From the NCBI GenBank assembly GCA_963815355.1, contig CAWFGJ010000005.1:124001-188000 (forward strand): DNA of 64,000 nt, read 5' to 3'. Each line of letters begins with the position of its first letter. Positions within the stretch are counted from its first letter, which is position 1. Source of the stretch: JAPUEK01 sp963815355 (lineage in GTDB: Bacteria > Pseudomonadota > Alphaproteobacteria > Rhodobacterales > Rhodobacteraceae). The position numbers and the translations under genes were made by a program. This document shows, piece by piece, positions 26,223-35,122 of the stretch. The notes beneath the pieces were generated by a model that saw only the letters and a list, made by a program, of their open reading frames with translations, did not search any database and had not been told where the DNA came from.

Positions 26223-27517
26223 GGCTCGCGAATGATGGCTTCCGAACGCAGCTCTTCCAAATAGATGTCCGCCTGCGCCGAGAGCCGCTGGTTCAGCAAC
26301 TGAACCCGCACGTCATCGCGTGACGGCAGATAATCCTTCGGCGCCGTCCGGCTGCACAGCATCAAAAAGACCTTCCAGCCGCCGCGGGTCAGCGCAGTAG
26401 AGGATTCGCCTGTATCGAGCAGCGTCAACGCCCCCGCAATATCGCCCGGGATGTCACTGGTCAGCTTGGACTCGCGCAGCAGACGGTCGGCAGGCAAGCC
26501 TTTGCCAAGGTCGTACAAGTCGTCACAGGTGTCGACGCTGGCGCGAATCTTTACCGCCTCTGCCTCGGAACCCTCACCGGCGGGGAACAGAAATTGCGCA
26601 TAGTCGACAACGGTGCCGACATTGCCCGAAACCTTGTCCTCGCCCAATTCGATCATCCGGTACAGAACGACCTCATTGTCCAGAACCACCGGCGCCGACA
26701 TTTGGCCCGGCGCAAGCCGGCGCACGGCTGTCACCGTCGCCTCGGGCAGGGACGAAAGCCGCTGCCACTCCCGCGCGCCCCCCCGACCGGCGGTCGGCCC
26801 GGAGGAGTTTTTCCGCGCCTCATCCGCAAATTCGGCATCGGTTGTGGCAATCTGGCGCAGGCGCTGCGCCAAGGCCAGCGCCGTGCTGCGTTGTGCCGGG
26901 GTCGCCGGGATCACGATCTCAGCCAGACGCACCTTCAGCACCGATACCGGCTTATACTGGGCCAGCGCACGGTCCACTTCGGCCTCGGTGATGGAGGTGA
27001 CACCCGCATACCGCGCGCGCACCACTTCGCGCCAAACCACCCCAGACTCGACAAAATCCCGGAAGGTCTGCGCATCAATCCCGGCTTGGCCGACGATTTC
27101 AATGAATTTCTCGGTTGTCAGATTCGCGCGGCCGGCAAATTCTTCCATCCCGGCCTTGACCGTTTCCGCAGGCACCGAAATGCCCATGCGCTTTGCTTCC
27201 TCCAGCCGCAACCGATCTTCGATCAGCCCTTTAAGAGCGGATTCCCGCAGGTCGCCCGGTTGGCGCAAGATTTGCAGAAACAAAACCCGTTGGTCCAACT
27301 CATACGCCGAAACCACCCGGTTGTTTACATAGGCCACTGGTGCAAAAGGACTGTTTTGCGCTGCCCCAATGCCTGCAGGCAGCGCCAGCGCCGCCACAAG
27401 CGCTGCCCCGCGCAAGAATTCCCAAAGCCGGTCCGTCTGATCTGCCTGCCGCATTGCCTGCCGTCGTCCGTTTCTTGCCTTGGCCCAAAAGACCCCGGCG
27501 TTTCCAAATCGTTTCAT
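26219..27517 (-). CDS. surA: SurA-type periplasmic peptidyl-prolyl isomerase/chaperone
   Basis: SurA escorts outer-membrane proteins through the periplasm. The product is 432 residues: a charged N-region, hydrophobic signal near 37-55, an N-terminal SurA domain (VAYVNNRVVSAYELDQRV) and one visible parvulin domain at about 195-300 (LAEIVIP, then SAPVVLDNEVVLYRMIE). I chose the ATG at 27517 because it overlaps the lptD stop by one base (TAATG) with GGAG upstream; an ATG at 27529 or 27454 is possible. It sits between lptD and pdxA, and LptD is a known SurA client. Confidence 0.9.
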   Translation of the reverse strand: MKRFGNAGVFWAKARNGRRQAMRQADQTDRLWEFLRGAALVAALALPAGIGAAQNSPFAPVAYVNNRVVSAYELDQRVLFLQILRQPGDLRESALKGLIEDRLRLEEAKRMGISVPAETVKAGMEEFAGRANLTTEKFIEIVGQAGIDAQTFRDFVESGVVWREVVRARYAGVTSITEAEVDRALAQYKPVSVLKVRLAEIVIPATPAQRSTALALAQRLRQIATTDAEFADEARKNSSGPTAGRGGAREWQRLSSLPEATVTAVRRLAPGQMSAPVVLDNEVVLYRMIELGEDKVSGNVGTVVDYAQFLFPAGEGSEAEAVKIRASVDTCDDLYDLGKGLPADRLLRESKLTSDIPGDIAGALTLLDTGESSTALTRGGWKVFLMLCSRTAPKDYLPSRDDVRVQLLNQRLSAQADIYLEELRSEAIIREP

Positions 27518-29649
27518 TATCTCCGGCATGTCCGTGCCGGACCGGCCGCCGTTCCCCCGCCAAAGCCGAGAAGTTCAACCGAAAGTCCAAAATTCGTCGT
27601 CGGGCTTACACTAGTGGAGGACGTGAAGCGACGCGAGAGAGAAAGATCGACCGCAAGGCATTCGTTGCGAAAGGTCAGCCCCAAGCCCGCACGCGACGCC
27701 CGGTCGGCCACAAGATCATACCTGTTCGATAGATTTGCCGTCCATGCGTCGGTCAGCGCATAGCTACCGTCAAAGACCACTTCCGAAGTATCAATGGCCC
27801 GGTTCTCTTCCGTGTCTGCAACCGCATAGACATAGCCCGCCGCCAGATCATAGCGTTCGCCGTCCAAAGCCAGACGCATTTCGCCCTTGGTCAGGCCCAG
27901 ATCGTCACCCAGCACCAGTCGGCTGGCAAGGTTCAGCGTGTCGCCAAACTGCAACTGCCCCGCCACCAGCCAGTCAGACCGAATACCGTCAAGGCCAGAC
28001 GCGTTTGAGAACTGTCCCAGATCTTCCAGCCGGACCACCCGCCCGACGGTCATCCCAAGCGACCAGCCCGCCGGATCGTCGCGCAGATAATGCAGGCCAA
28101 GGTTGGCACGCGCGCCACGCTCTACCGCATCCGAGCCCGGAAAACGGTTAAGCGAGAACAGGTTGCCCTCGTCGAATTCAACCAGCACCGAATCCTCGTT
28201 CGGCAGTACATCCGGCTCACCGGGGGACCAGACCAGTTGCACGACGGGTTCCAGAACATGCGACACTCCGTTCTGGCTCGCCTTGACCCAAGGCCAGCGC
28301 AGTTCTGCCCCAAAGGCACCATGCGCGCGGGTGTAGTCGTTCGCATAGGTCGTATCTTGCCCGATCCGGTAGAAATCCGCCGACACTTCGCCCAATACCG
28401 AGGCGACCATGCCGTTGGGCAGTGTCCAGCCCTTGCGCCAATCCGCCCGCAACGAGATCCGCCCCATATCGCGCCCGTCGGCGATCCCGTCACCACTGGT
28501 GTCCAGTGGGTTGCTTGAACGGCGGTAGTGGCTATGGCTTTGGAACCGCAATCCACCTTCGCCGCCCAGCGTGCCCAGCGTAAAGCGGCGGTGATAGGTC
28601 AGATCGCCCACAACTGATGGAATCGTCTCATCAGATTCGCCATCCCGCAGCGTTTGAAAGCCAACAATCCGACCAGAGATATATTCGTTGCGGCGGGTGC
28701 GGGTGATTTCTGCATCGCTCTGAAGGCGGTCCTGAACGGGATAGCCGTAGTCCAGCAAATAGGCGTCATCGCTGACCGCCTCGGCGTGCAGGTTCAGCCG
28801 AAAGTCCCGGGGCAGGGCGAAGCTACCGTCGATCTGAAGCCGCCCGCGGGTCTCGCCCGGTGCCAGATCATCCCGCGACAGCGCGCCCAAAACGGTCAAT
28901 TCGCCCGTGCGGAACGCTTGGCGGTAGCGCAGTTCAACCGTGCGCGCGCCTTTGGTGGTAAAGTAGGGCGTTACCAGCAAGTCGCGGCTGTCGCCCATTT
29001 TGATGAAATAGGGCAGGCGCAGGCCACTTCCCAAGTTGGAAGAGGTAGCCAATGTCGGCATCATAAACCCGGTTGCCCGCGTCAGTGTCGGGTCCGGCAT
29101 CCGCAGTCGCGGGATGTAGAACACGGGAATACCCGCCAGCCGCAACTGGGCGCTGTCAAAGTAGATCTGGCGTTCAAGCTGGTCATGGACAACGCGGCGG
29201 GCGCGCAGTTCCCACAGCGGCGTGGGATCGCCCGCGCAAATCTTGCAGGAAGAGGCGGCAACCTGCGTCATAGCAGTATAGCGGCCACCCGCCCGCACAA
29301 CCTCGGCTGCCGCCAGTTGCAACTGTTGGTTCAGCACCACCCGTGCAGACAGCAAGATCCCCTCTGTCAGGTCCGCCGAAAGTTCGGCCTGATCGGCGAT
29401 CATGAGAGTGCCAGCGCCGTCATCAATGGTGATCGGCCCCTCGATCAGCAACTGATCCGCCACCCGGTCATAAGTGACACGATGCGCGGTCAGACGCTGG
29501 CCCTGATAAAAAACCTCAACATGGCCTTCCGCCAACAACACCCGGTCGTTGACGATCCGCAAGGCGTCGGCAACCAAAGTGGCCCGGTCCTGCGCAAAAA
29601 GCACCGCGGGCAGCAGGATGAGCCAAAGGGCGATTAACAGACGGCGCAT
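27517..29649 (-). CDS. lptD: LPS assembly protein LptD
   Basis: This is the outer-membrane barrel that inserts lipopolysaccharide into the outer leaflet. The product is 710 residues with a signal peptide ending LFA before QDRAT. The N-terminal LptA-like domain is seen in LAEGHVEVFYQGQRLTAHRV, and the rest is the long beta-barrel. The segment SSCKICAGD carries a CxxC, and another cysteine pair is near the C-terminus, as expected for disulfide-linked LptD. I chose the ATG at 29649 (GGAGG nine bases upstream); 29658 is an alternative. It lies one base after lptG. Confidence 0.94.
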   Translation of the reverse strand: MRRLLIALWLILLPAVLFAQDRATLVADALRIVNDRVLLAEGHVEVFYQGQRLTAHRVTYDRVADQLLIEGPITIDDGAGTLMIADQAELSADLTEGILLSARVVLNQQLQLAAAEVVRAGGRYTAMTQVAASSCKICAGDPTPLWELRARRVVHDQLERQIYFDSAQLRLAGIPVFYIPRLRMPDPTLTRATGFMMPTLATSSNLGSGLRLPYFIKMGDSRDLLVTPYFTTKGARTVELRYRQAFRTGELTVLGALSRDDLAPGETRGRLQIDGSFALPRDFRLNLHAEAVSDDAYLLDYGYPVQDRLQSDAEITRTRRNEYISGRIVGFQTLRDGESDETIPSVVGDLTYHRRFTLGTLGGEGGLRFQSHSHYRRSSNPLDTSGDGIADGRDMGRISLRADWRKGWTLPNGMVASVLGEVSADFYRIGQDTTYANDYTRAHGAFGAELRWPWVKASQNGVSHVLEPVVQLVWSPGEPDVLPNEDSVLVEFDEGNLFSLNRFPGSDAVERGARANLGLHYLRDDPAGWSLGMTVGRVVRLEDLGQFSNASGLDGIRSDWLVAGQLQFGDTLNLASRLVLGDDLGLTKGEMRLALDGERYDLAAGYVYAVADTEENRAIDTSEVVFDGSYALTDAWTANLSNRYDLVADRASRAGLGLTFRNECLAVDLSLSRRFTSSTSVSPTTNFGLSVELLGFGGGTAAGPARTCRR

Positions 29650-29650
29650 G

Positions 29651-30751
29651 TCAGCCATCCTCCAGATGCAACAACAGGCTCAGGGCCAAAAGTGCAGCCG
29701 CCAGGGGCGGGCTCCACGCCGCAACCACGATCGGGATCTGTCCGTTGTCACCCAGCACTTGCGCAAAATTCCTCAGAAAAAAGATCGCAAACCCACCCGC
29801 CAGCGCCAGAAGCACCATTTGCCCAGTCTTGCCAGACCGAGCGTGGCGCATCGTGAAACCAGCGGCAATCAGAACCATTGCCGCCATCAGCAGGGGTTGC
29901 GCAAGCTCCATCTGCATCCACACCTGATAGCTGCGCGCCGAAAAGCCCGCGCGTTCCAGATCCTTGATGTGGCGCGGCAAATTCCAAAAGGAAATCGCCG
30001 AAGGTTCGGCAAAACCGCCGCGGATGCGGTCGCTGGTCAGATCCGTGGGCAAGGTCAGGCCAGCGGGCTCGATGGTCGCGTCGCGTTCGGGGTTGGCTTT
30101 GGTCAGATCCCAGCGCTTGGCGCCGTAAAGCCGCCACTGGCCGGGCTCAAGATGGGCACTCAGTGCCTCGATCCGGGCGATCGACTGGCCATCGGGGGCG
30201 TAAAGGAAAAAGCTTACATGCTCCAGGACCGAGCCGTCGGGCAGGGCGCTTTCCGCCCGGATCACGGTCTGCCCATTGGCATCGCCTTGGCGCATCCAAA
30301 GCCCCTCTGCCGAGACCGACAGGATCGAGCCATCTTTGCCGCGCGCCATCGCGGCGGTCAGCGTGTCGTATTCCTTGGAGGTTGCTGCAACTAGCGGGTT
30401 CATCACAGCCACCGCGATCAGCCCAATGCCCAACGCTGCGGCGACGGGGGCCACCAGAAAACGCAAGCCCGACCGGCCCGCTGCCCGCACCACCACCAGC
30501 TCCGACGACCGCGCCAGACCCAGAAACAAGGCGATCGCTGACAGGATCATGATCAGCGGCATGATCTGATACAGGCTTTCCGGCACGTTCATCACGGACA
30601 AGAACAGTGCGCTCTTCATTGGCAACCCGGTGCCAGAGTATCGGCGCAACTGATCAATCACGTCGATCAGCAGCAAAATGCCCAGAAATACACTGAAGAC
30701 GATGAAGAACATCCACAGGAACCGGCGGGCGATGTAGAGGCTTAGCGTCAT
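29651..30751 (-). CDS. lptG: LPS export ABC transporter permease LptG
   Basis: This is the inner-membrane permease partner of LptF; with LptB they extract LPS from the inner membrane. The product is 366 residues: three membrane segments at about 10-35, 58-80 and 98-122, a periplasmic beta-jellyroll domain at about 130-270, and three more near 275-360. Its start overlaps the lptF stop by four bases (ATGA). The order lptF-lptG-lptD-surA is a coherent envelope-assembly operon. Confidence 0.95.
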   Translation of the reverse strand: MTLSLYIARRFLWMFFIVFSVFLGILLLIDVIDQLRRYSGTGLPMKSALFLSVMNVPESLYQIMPLIMILSAIALFLGLARSSELVVVRAAGRSGLRFLVAPVAAALGIGLIAVAVMNPLVAATSKEYDTLTAAMARGKDGSILSVSAEGLWMRQGDANGQTVIRAESALPDGSVLEHVSFFLYAPDGQSIARIEALSAHLEPGQWRLYGAKRWDLTKANPERDATIEPAGLTLPTDLTSDRIRGGFAEPSAISFWNLPRHIKDLERAGFSARSYQVWMQMELAQPLLMAAMVLIAAGFTMRHARSGKTGQMVLLALAGGFAIFFLRNFAQVLGDNGQIPIVVAAWSPPLAAALLALSLLLHLEDG

Positions 30752-31887
30752 GCTGGCACCTCAATCGGTCTCGCGGCGCGCACGCGGCGCGGGCGCTGCG
30801 CGAACCATAAAAGCCCCGCTGCAATCGCCAGCCCGACAAGCGGGGCGGTATAGGTCCACAAATAACCGCGCGGCGATTTCAGCGCCAGATCGGTCGAGGC
30901 CGAGGCCAAAGCCTGAACGAAGATCAACAACATCACCGCAACAAGGATCTGCCGCCACAAACCAAAGCGGCTAAAGGCCCCGATCAGCAGGCTGGAAAAA
31001 CCGATCAGGGCGGCGGCTGTCGCCAGCAAGGGTTGGGCGAACCGGCTGTGCCCGTCCAACAGGAACGCGGCCTCTGTTTCTCCAGTTTCCTTCAGCAGCG
31101 CAGGTGTCGGGTTCAGCAACTCTTGGGTTGCAAGCTCGTTGATCGAGCGCGGTTCGCGGCCTCCAACTGCGATCAGACCGGACAAGTCATAGGTGAAATC
31201 CCCAAAACGCGTCACGGCAAGCCGCCCCTCGGTTTTCGCGTCATTGGCCATTGCCTGAACCATTCCGTCAAACATCAGCAACTTCGGCCCGGTGTCCGAC
31301 CGCGCAAACAGGGCTTTTCGGGCGGTGTAGGTGACACTTTGCGCAGGGTCGCGGGCATCGGTCAGAAACATGTCCAAAAGTTCGCCCGACGCCGCGACCT
31401 CGCGTATGTACAGGGTTATCCCCTTGGCGGGATGCGTAAACTGCCCATCGGTCAAAAAGCGTGCGGTGACATTCTGGCTGATCTCTGCGCTGCGCTCTGC
31501 CAAAGCTGCCCGGCTGGCGGGCACAAGGTAATGCATCAAGATCAGCATCATCGCCGCAACCAAAAGCCCGAAATACAGAACCGGCCGCGCCAAGCGAAAC
31601 GCCGAGAACCCGGTCGCCTGCATCACCACCAACTCGCTTTCCTGCGTCAGCCGGTTGGCCACAAAGACCGCCGCCGCAAAGGCCGAAATCGGCAGCACAA
31701 GCCGAATGACATTCGGCAGCGTCAGCATCGAAAATTCCAGAAAGACCAAGGCGGACTGGCCATCGCCGATCAACTGGTCAAACAGGCCAACCGCCCGGTT
31801 GACCCAGTAGACAGCCACCAGCACTAGCGAGAAGAATCCGAAGACCGCAAGCAGTTGGGCTAAAAGATATCTGTCAAATCTCGGCAC
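30748..31887 (-). CDS. lptF: LPS export ABC transporter permease LptF
   Basis: This is the other permease half of the LptBFG extractor. The product is 379 residues with the same plan as LptG: membrane segments near 10-33, 52-75 and 95-118, a periplasmic jellyroll, then three C-terminal membrane segments ending RRPR-like basic residues. The start is a GTG at 31887 (VPRFDRYLLAQLL), with GGAAGGG seven bases upstream; the frame continues for 96 bases upstream without homology. It is the first gene of the minus-strand envelope operon and is divergent from pepA. Confidence 0.93.
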   Translation of the reverse strand: MPRFDRYLLAQLLAVFGFFSLVLVAVYWVNRAVGLFDQLIGDGQSALVFLEFSMLTLPNVIRLVLPISAFAAAVFVANRLTQESELVVMQATGFSAFRLARPVLYFGLLVAAMMLILMHYLVPASRAALAERSAEISQNVTARFLTDGQFTHPAKGITLYIREVAASGELLDMFLTDARDPAQSVTYTARKALFARSDTGPKLLMFDGMVQAMANDAKTEGRLAVTRFGDFTYDLSGLIAVGGREPRSINELATQELLNPTPALLKETGETEAAFLLDGHSRFAQPLLATAAALIGFSSLLIGAFSRFGLWRQILVAVMLLIFVQALASASTDLALKSPRGYLWTYTAPLVGLAIAAGLLWFAQRPRRVRAARPIEVPA

Positions 31888-32096
31888 CCGCCACCCTTCC
31901 ACGGCTAATACGGTCCCTTGCGGGCGAACACTTGCCAAGACGCTATCGGAAATCTGCGGCGGGGAAAACTCATATCTGGCCATTGGCGGACCGCTTCGCT
32001 AGCCTTGCGCGAAACCCTGCGCGGGTTGGTCCGCCCCCGGCAGGGCGCGACCTCGCCGCCACGGGGCGCGATTGTCTCAATCCCTACGGAGCGCTC

Positions 32097-33566
32097 ATGT
32101 CACATCCTGTCGCCATTCGATTCACCAGCCTTGATCTTGATGCCTTGTCGGCCTTTGCTGGCCACCTGGCCTTGATCGCCGATGGAGATCGCCCGAACAC
32201 ACCGGCAGCCCGAAAGATCGACAAGGCGCTGCGCGGTGGCCTTGCGCGCGTGCTCGGCAGTGACGCCTGGACCAAGCTTAAACAGGGTGAGTCGCTGGAT
32301 CTGGCCTTTCCAGCGGGACTGGCCGCAGAAGCGTTGACGCTGATCAAACTCGCCCGCAAAGCCACGGTGGATGAGGCCCGCAAGGCCGGAGCCGCGATCG
32401 GGCGGGCGCTGTCCACCCAAGACGTACTCGTCGTGGCCGAAGGTCACGCCCGTGCCGCCGATCTGTCGTTCGGTCTGGCCCTGCGCGCCTATGACTTCAC
32501 GCCCCACAAATCGGCGGCCCAGCCTGTCAAAGGGGCCGTCAGCATTGCGGTCACCCAGCCCGAGGCCGTGGCCGCAGCCGCCAGCCCCTTTGCCGCCTTG
32601 GCTGAAGGCGTGTTTTTCACCCGCGATCTGGTCAATGAACCCGCCAACATTCTGACCACCCATGATTTCGCCGCGCGCTTGGCCGCGATGCAAGAGTTGG
32701 GGCTGGAGGTGGAGATTCTTGAAGAAGAGCAACTGACAAAACTGGGGATGGCCGCGCTTTTGGGTGTTGGTCAAGGGTCCGAAAGCCCTTCCAAGGTTGT
32801 GGTCATGCATTGGAACGGCGGCGGTGACGAAGCGCCATTTGCGCTGGTGGGCAAGGGCGTGGTCTTTGATACCGGCGGCATCTCGATCAAGCCTGCGGGC
32901 GGGATGGAAGAGATGACGATGGACATGGGCGGGGCCGCCGTGGTCGCAGGGGTGATGCGCACGCTTGCCCTGCGCAAGGCCAAGGCCAATGTCGTTGGCT
33001 TGGTCGGTATCGTCGAGAACATGCCGGATGGCCGGGCGCAACGCCCCGGAGACGTGGTGCGCTCGATGAAAGGCGACACCATAGAGGTAATAAACACCGA
33101 CGCCGAGGGCCGTCTGGTCTTGGCTGACGTGCTTTGGTACGCGCAAGAGAGGTTCAAGCCCTCGGGTGTGATCAATCTGGCGACTCTGACGGGGGCGATC
33201 ATCGTGGCGCTCGGCCATGAAAACACCGGGGTCTTTTCCAACGATGACGCCTTGTGCGACGCGTTTCTCAAGGCGGCGGCATCCGAGGGCGAGGGCGCAT
33301 GGCGGATGCCCATGGGCGATGCCTATGATGCCAAACTGAAATCCCGGATCGCCGATATGGTGAACTCCTGTGGCCGGGATGGCGGCTCGATCACCGCAGC
33401 GCAGTTTCTTAAGCGCTTTATCAAGGACGGCATGCCTTGGATTCACCTCGATATCGCGGGGACTGCCTTGCTGAAGACCGACTCTACCCTTGCCCCAAAG
33501 GGTGCGACGGGCTGGGGTGTTCTGGCGCTGGATCGGCTGATCCGGGACCGGTTCGAGGCAAAGTAG
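32097..33566 (+). CDS. pepA: Leucyl aminopeptidase (M17)
   Basis: This hexameric metallo-aminopeptidase removes N-terminal residues from peptides. The protein has 489 residues. The metal-binding catalytic region includes VGKGVVFDTGGISIKPA near residue 251 and the signature NTDAEGRLVLADVL near 332. The start is the ATG at 32097 (MSHPVAIRF, with CGGAG upstream); the frame extends 165 bases further without family similarity. It is divergent from lptF with a 209-base gap. holC follows 32 bases later, as in many proteobacteria. Confidence 0.96.
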   Translation: MSHPVAIRFTSLDLDALSAFAGHLALIADGDRPNTPAARKIDKALRGGLARVLGSDAWTKLKQGESLDLAFPAGLAAEALTLIKLARKATVDEARKAGAAIGRALSTQDVLVVAEGHARAADLSFGLALRAYDFTPHKSAAQPVKGAVSIAVTQPEAVAAAASPFAALAEGVFFTRDLVNEPANILTTHDFAARLAAMQELGLEVEILEEEQLTKLGMAALLGVGQGSESPSKVVVMHWNGGGDEAPFALVGKGVVFDTGGISIKPAGGMEEMTMDMGGAAVVAGVMRTLALRKAKANVVGLVGIVENMPDGRAQRPGDVVRSMKGDTIEVINTDAEGRLVLADVLWYAQERFKPSGVINLATLTGAIIVALGHENTGVFSNDDALCDAFLKAAASEGEGAWRMPMGDAYDAKLKSRIADMVNSCGRDGGSITAAQFLKRFIKDGMPWIHLDIAGTALLKTDSTLAPKGATGWGVLALDRLIRDRFEAK

Positions 33567-33598
33567 ATGCGGCCTTTCCCTAAGGGTCCCCACCGCAA

Positions 33599-34081
33599 AT
33601 GACCACAGCGGTCTTTTACCACCTGACCCGGTCCAGCCCCGCGGAAACGCTGGCCAACTTGCTGCCGCGCGGGCTTAAGCTCGGCTGGCCCGCGATGGTC
33701 CGTGGCACGAACCCTGAGGGGCTGGAGGCACTGGACCGCGCGCTATGGGAGCAACCGGCGGACAGCTTTTTGCCGCACGGGCGCGAAGGGGGCGGTCAGG
33801 ACGCCGATCAACCGGTGTTGATCGGGCACGGCGCGATCCGGAATGAGGCGCGGATTCTGGCGCTGATCGACGGGGCGCAACCGCTGCCAGAGGAGCTGGC
33901 TTCCCCCATCCGCGACCGTTTGGAGCGGGTGTGGGTGCTGTTTGACGGGGCCGATGACGCGGCCGTTGCGGCAGCCCGGGGGCTTTGGACGGGGCTGATT
34001 GAGGCGGGTTGCGGCGCGCAATACTGGACGCAGGACGAAGGCCCTTGGGCAATGAAGACCGAGCGCAAACCAAAGCCATAG
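33599..34081 (+). CDS. holC: DNA polymerase III subunit chi
   Basis: Chi belongs to the clamp-loader complex and links it to single-strand binding protein. The product is 160 residues, somewhat longer than E. coli chi (147). The N-terminus VFYHLTRSSPAETLANLLPR and the central QPVLIGHG and RVWVLFDG segments match the family. It lies 32 bases after pepA on the same strand; that pairing is widespread. Confidence 0.9.
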   Translation: MTTAVFYHLTRSSPAETLANLLPRGLKLGWPAMVRGTNPEGLEALDRALWEQPADSFLPHGREGGGQDADQPVLIGHGAIRNEARILALIDGAQPLPEELASPIRDRLERVWVLFDGADDAAVAAARGLWTGLIEAGCGAQYWTQDEGPWAMKTERKPKP

Positions 34082-34085
34082 AAAA

Positions 34086-34111
34086 GGGGCGGCCGATCGC
34101 TCAGCCGCCCC
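34086..34111 (-). terminator. Hairpin terminating ndk
   Basis: GGGGCGGC at 34086-34093 pairs with GCCGCCCC at 34104-34111 (8 bp, 10-base loop). On the minus strand the stem is followed by TTTTC, so it serves ndk. Read from holC it has no T run. Confidence 0.6.
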
Positions 34112-34149
34112 AATATGCTCTCGCAAGCGCGATCTAGCGCGCCGTGGCC

Positions 34150-34572
34150 TTAGCCAACCAGTTCAAGACCCGAGAAGAAGAACGCGATTTCGCGTGCAGC
34201 CGAAGCTTCGCTGTCCGAACCGTGGACCGAGTTTTCGCCTTTGGAGATCGCGAACTCTTTGCGGATCGTTCCGGCATCGGCAGCAGCCGGATCCGTCGCG
34301 CCCATCACTTCGCGGTTTTTGGCAATGGCGCCTTCGCCTTCCAGAACCTGCACAACGACCGGCTCGGACGCCATGAACGCGCACAGCTCACCATAAAAGC
34401 CGCGCTCGGAATGCTCGGCATAGAAAGCGCCAGCTTGCGCCGGGGTCAGTTGGATGCGCTTGGATGCGACGACGCGCAGGCCGGCATCCTCAAACTTGGC
34501 AACGATTTTGCCGGTCAGGTTGCGCTTGGTGGCGTCGGGCTTGATGATCGAGAGGGTGCGTTCGGTGGCCAT
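34150..34572 (-). CDS. ndk: Nucleoside diphosphate kinase
   Basis: It moves the gamma phosphate between nucleoside di- and triphosphates through a phospho-histidine. The protein has 140 residues. MATERTLSIIKPDATKRN opens the fold, the active-site histidine is H117 in NSVHGSDS, and REVMGATDPAAA carries the nucleotide loop. It is convergent with holC and divergent from the VOC-family gene. Confidence 0.97.
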   Translation of the reverse strand: MATERTLSIIKPDATKRNLTGKIVAKFEDAGLRVVASKRIQLTPAQAGAFYAEHSERGFYGELCAFMASEPVVVQVLEGEGAIAKNREVMGATDPAAADAGTIRKEFAISKGENSVHGSDSEASAAREIAFFFSGLELVG

Positions 34573-34706
34573 GGGGGCTCCATTTCTGCGGGCGCATGTC
34601 GCCCTGAATTGATGTGCCGCCTCCTAGCATGGCCCAGCAGGCTTGAAAACCTAGGAAATCACCGCAGCCCCTGCTATAATTCCGGCAAAATCACCGGAGC
34701 AAGCCC

Positions 34707-35087
34707 ATGGCAGTTCTTGGAATCGGCGGCTTGTTTTTCCGCAGCAAAAACCCCGGGGTTCTGGCCGCATGGTATCGTGACGCCCTTGGCATCGGCGCAG
34801 GCTTGGGGCCCGACGCGCCGCCCGACACGCCCTATTGGTCAACCGCATCCGGCCCCGTTGTATTTCAACCCTTCGCCGCAGATTCCGATTATTTCGCCGC
34901 CGACCGCGCCTATATGCTTAATCTGCGTGTCGATAACCTCGATGCCATGCTCGTCGAATTCGACCGCAAAGGCATCGCCTATCAGACCAATCCCTCTTGG
35001 GACGACCCCGCCTATGGCCGTTTTGCCCGCTTGCACGACCCCGACGCCAACCCGATCGAACTCTGGCAGCCGCCCCCACAAGCCTGA
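34707..35087 (+). CDS. VOC family protein (glyoxalase/bleomycin-resistance fold)
   Basis: The product is 126 residues with one vicinal-oxygen-chelate fold made of two beta-alpha-beta modules. GGLFFRSKNPGVLAAWYRDALG is cut short here; the key residues are the WY pair near residue 22 and the C-terminal glutamate in NPIELW, a usual metal ligand. The other metal ligands are not clear. The GGAG ribosome site lies eight bases upstream. Members have varied substrates, so no function is assigned. Confidence 0.82.
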   Translation: MAVLGIGGLFFRSKNPGVLAAWYRDALGIGAGLGPDAPPDTPYWSTASGPVVFQPFAADSDYFAADRAYMLNLRVDNLDAMLVEFDRKGIAYQTNPSWDDPAYGRFARLHDPDANPIELWQPPPQA

Positions 35088-35122
35088 TTGACCTTTGAGC
35101 GGCAATCAGGCACTTCCCGCGC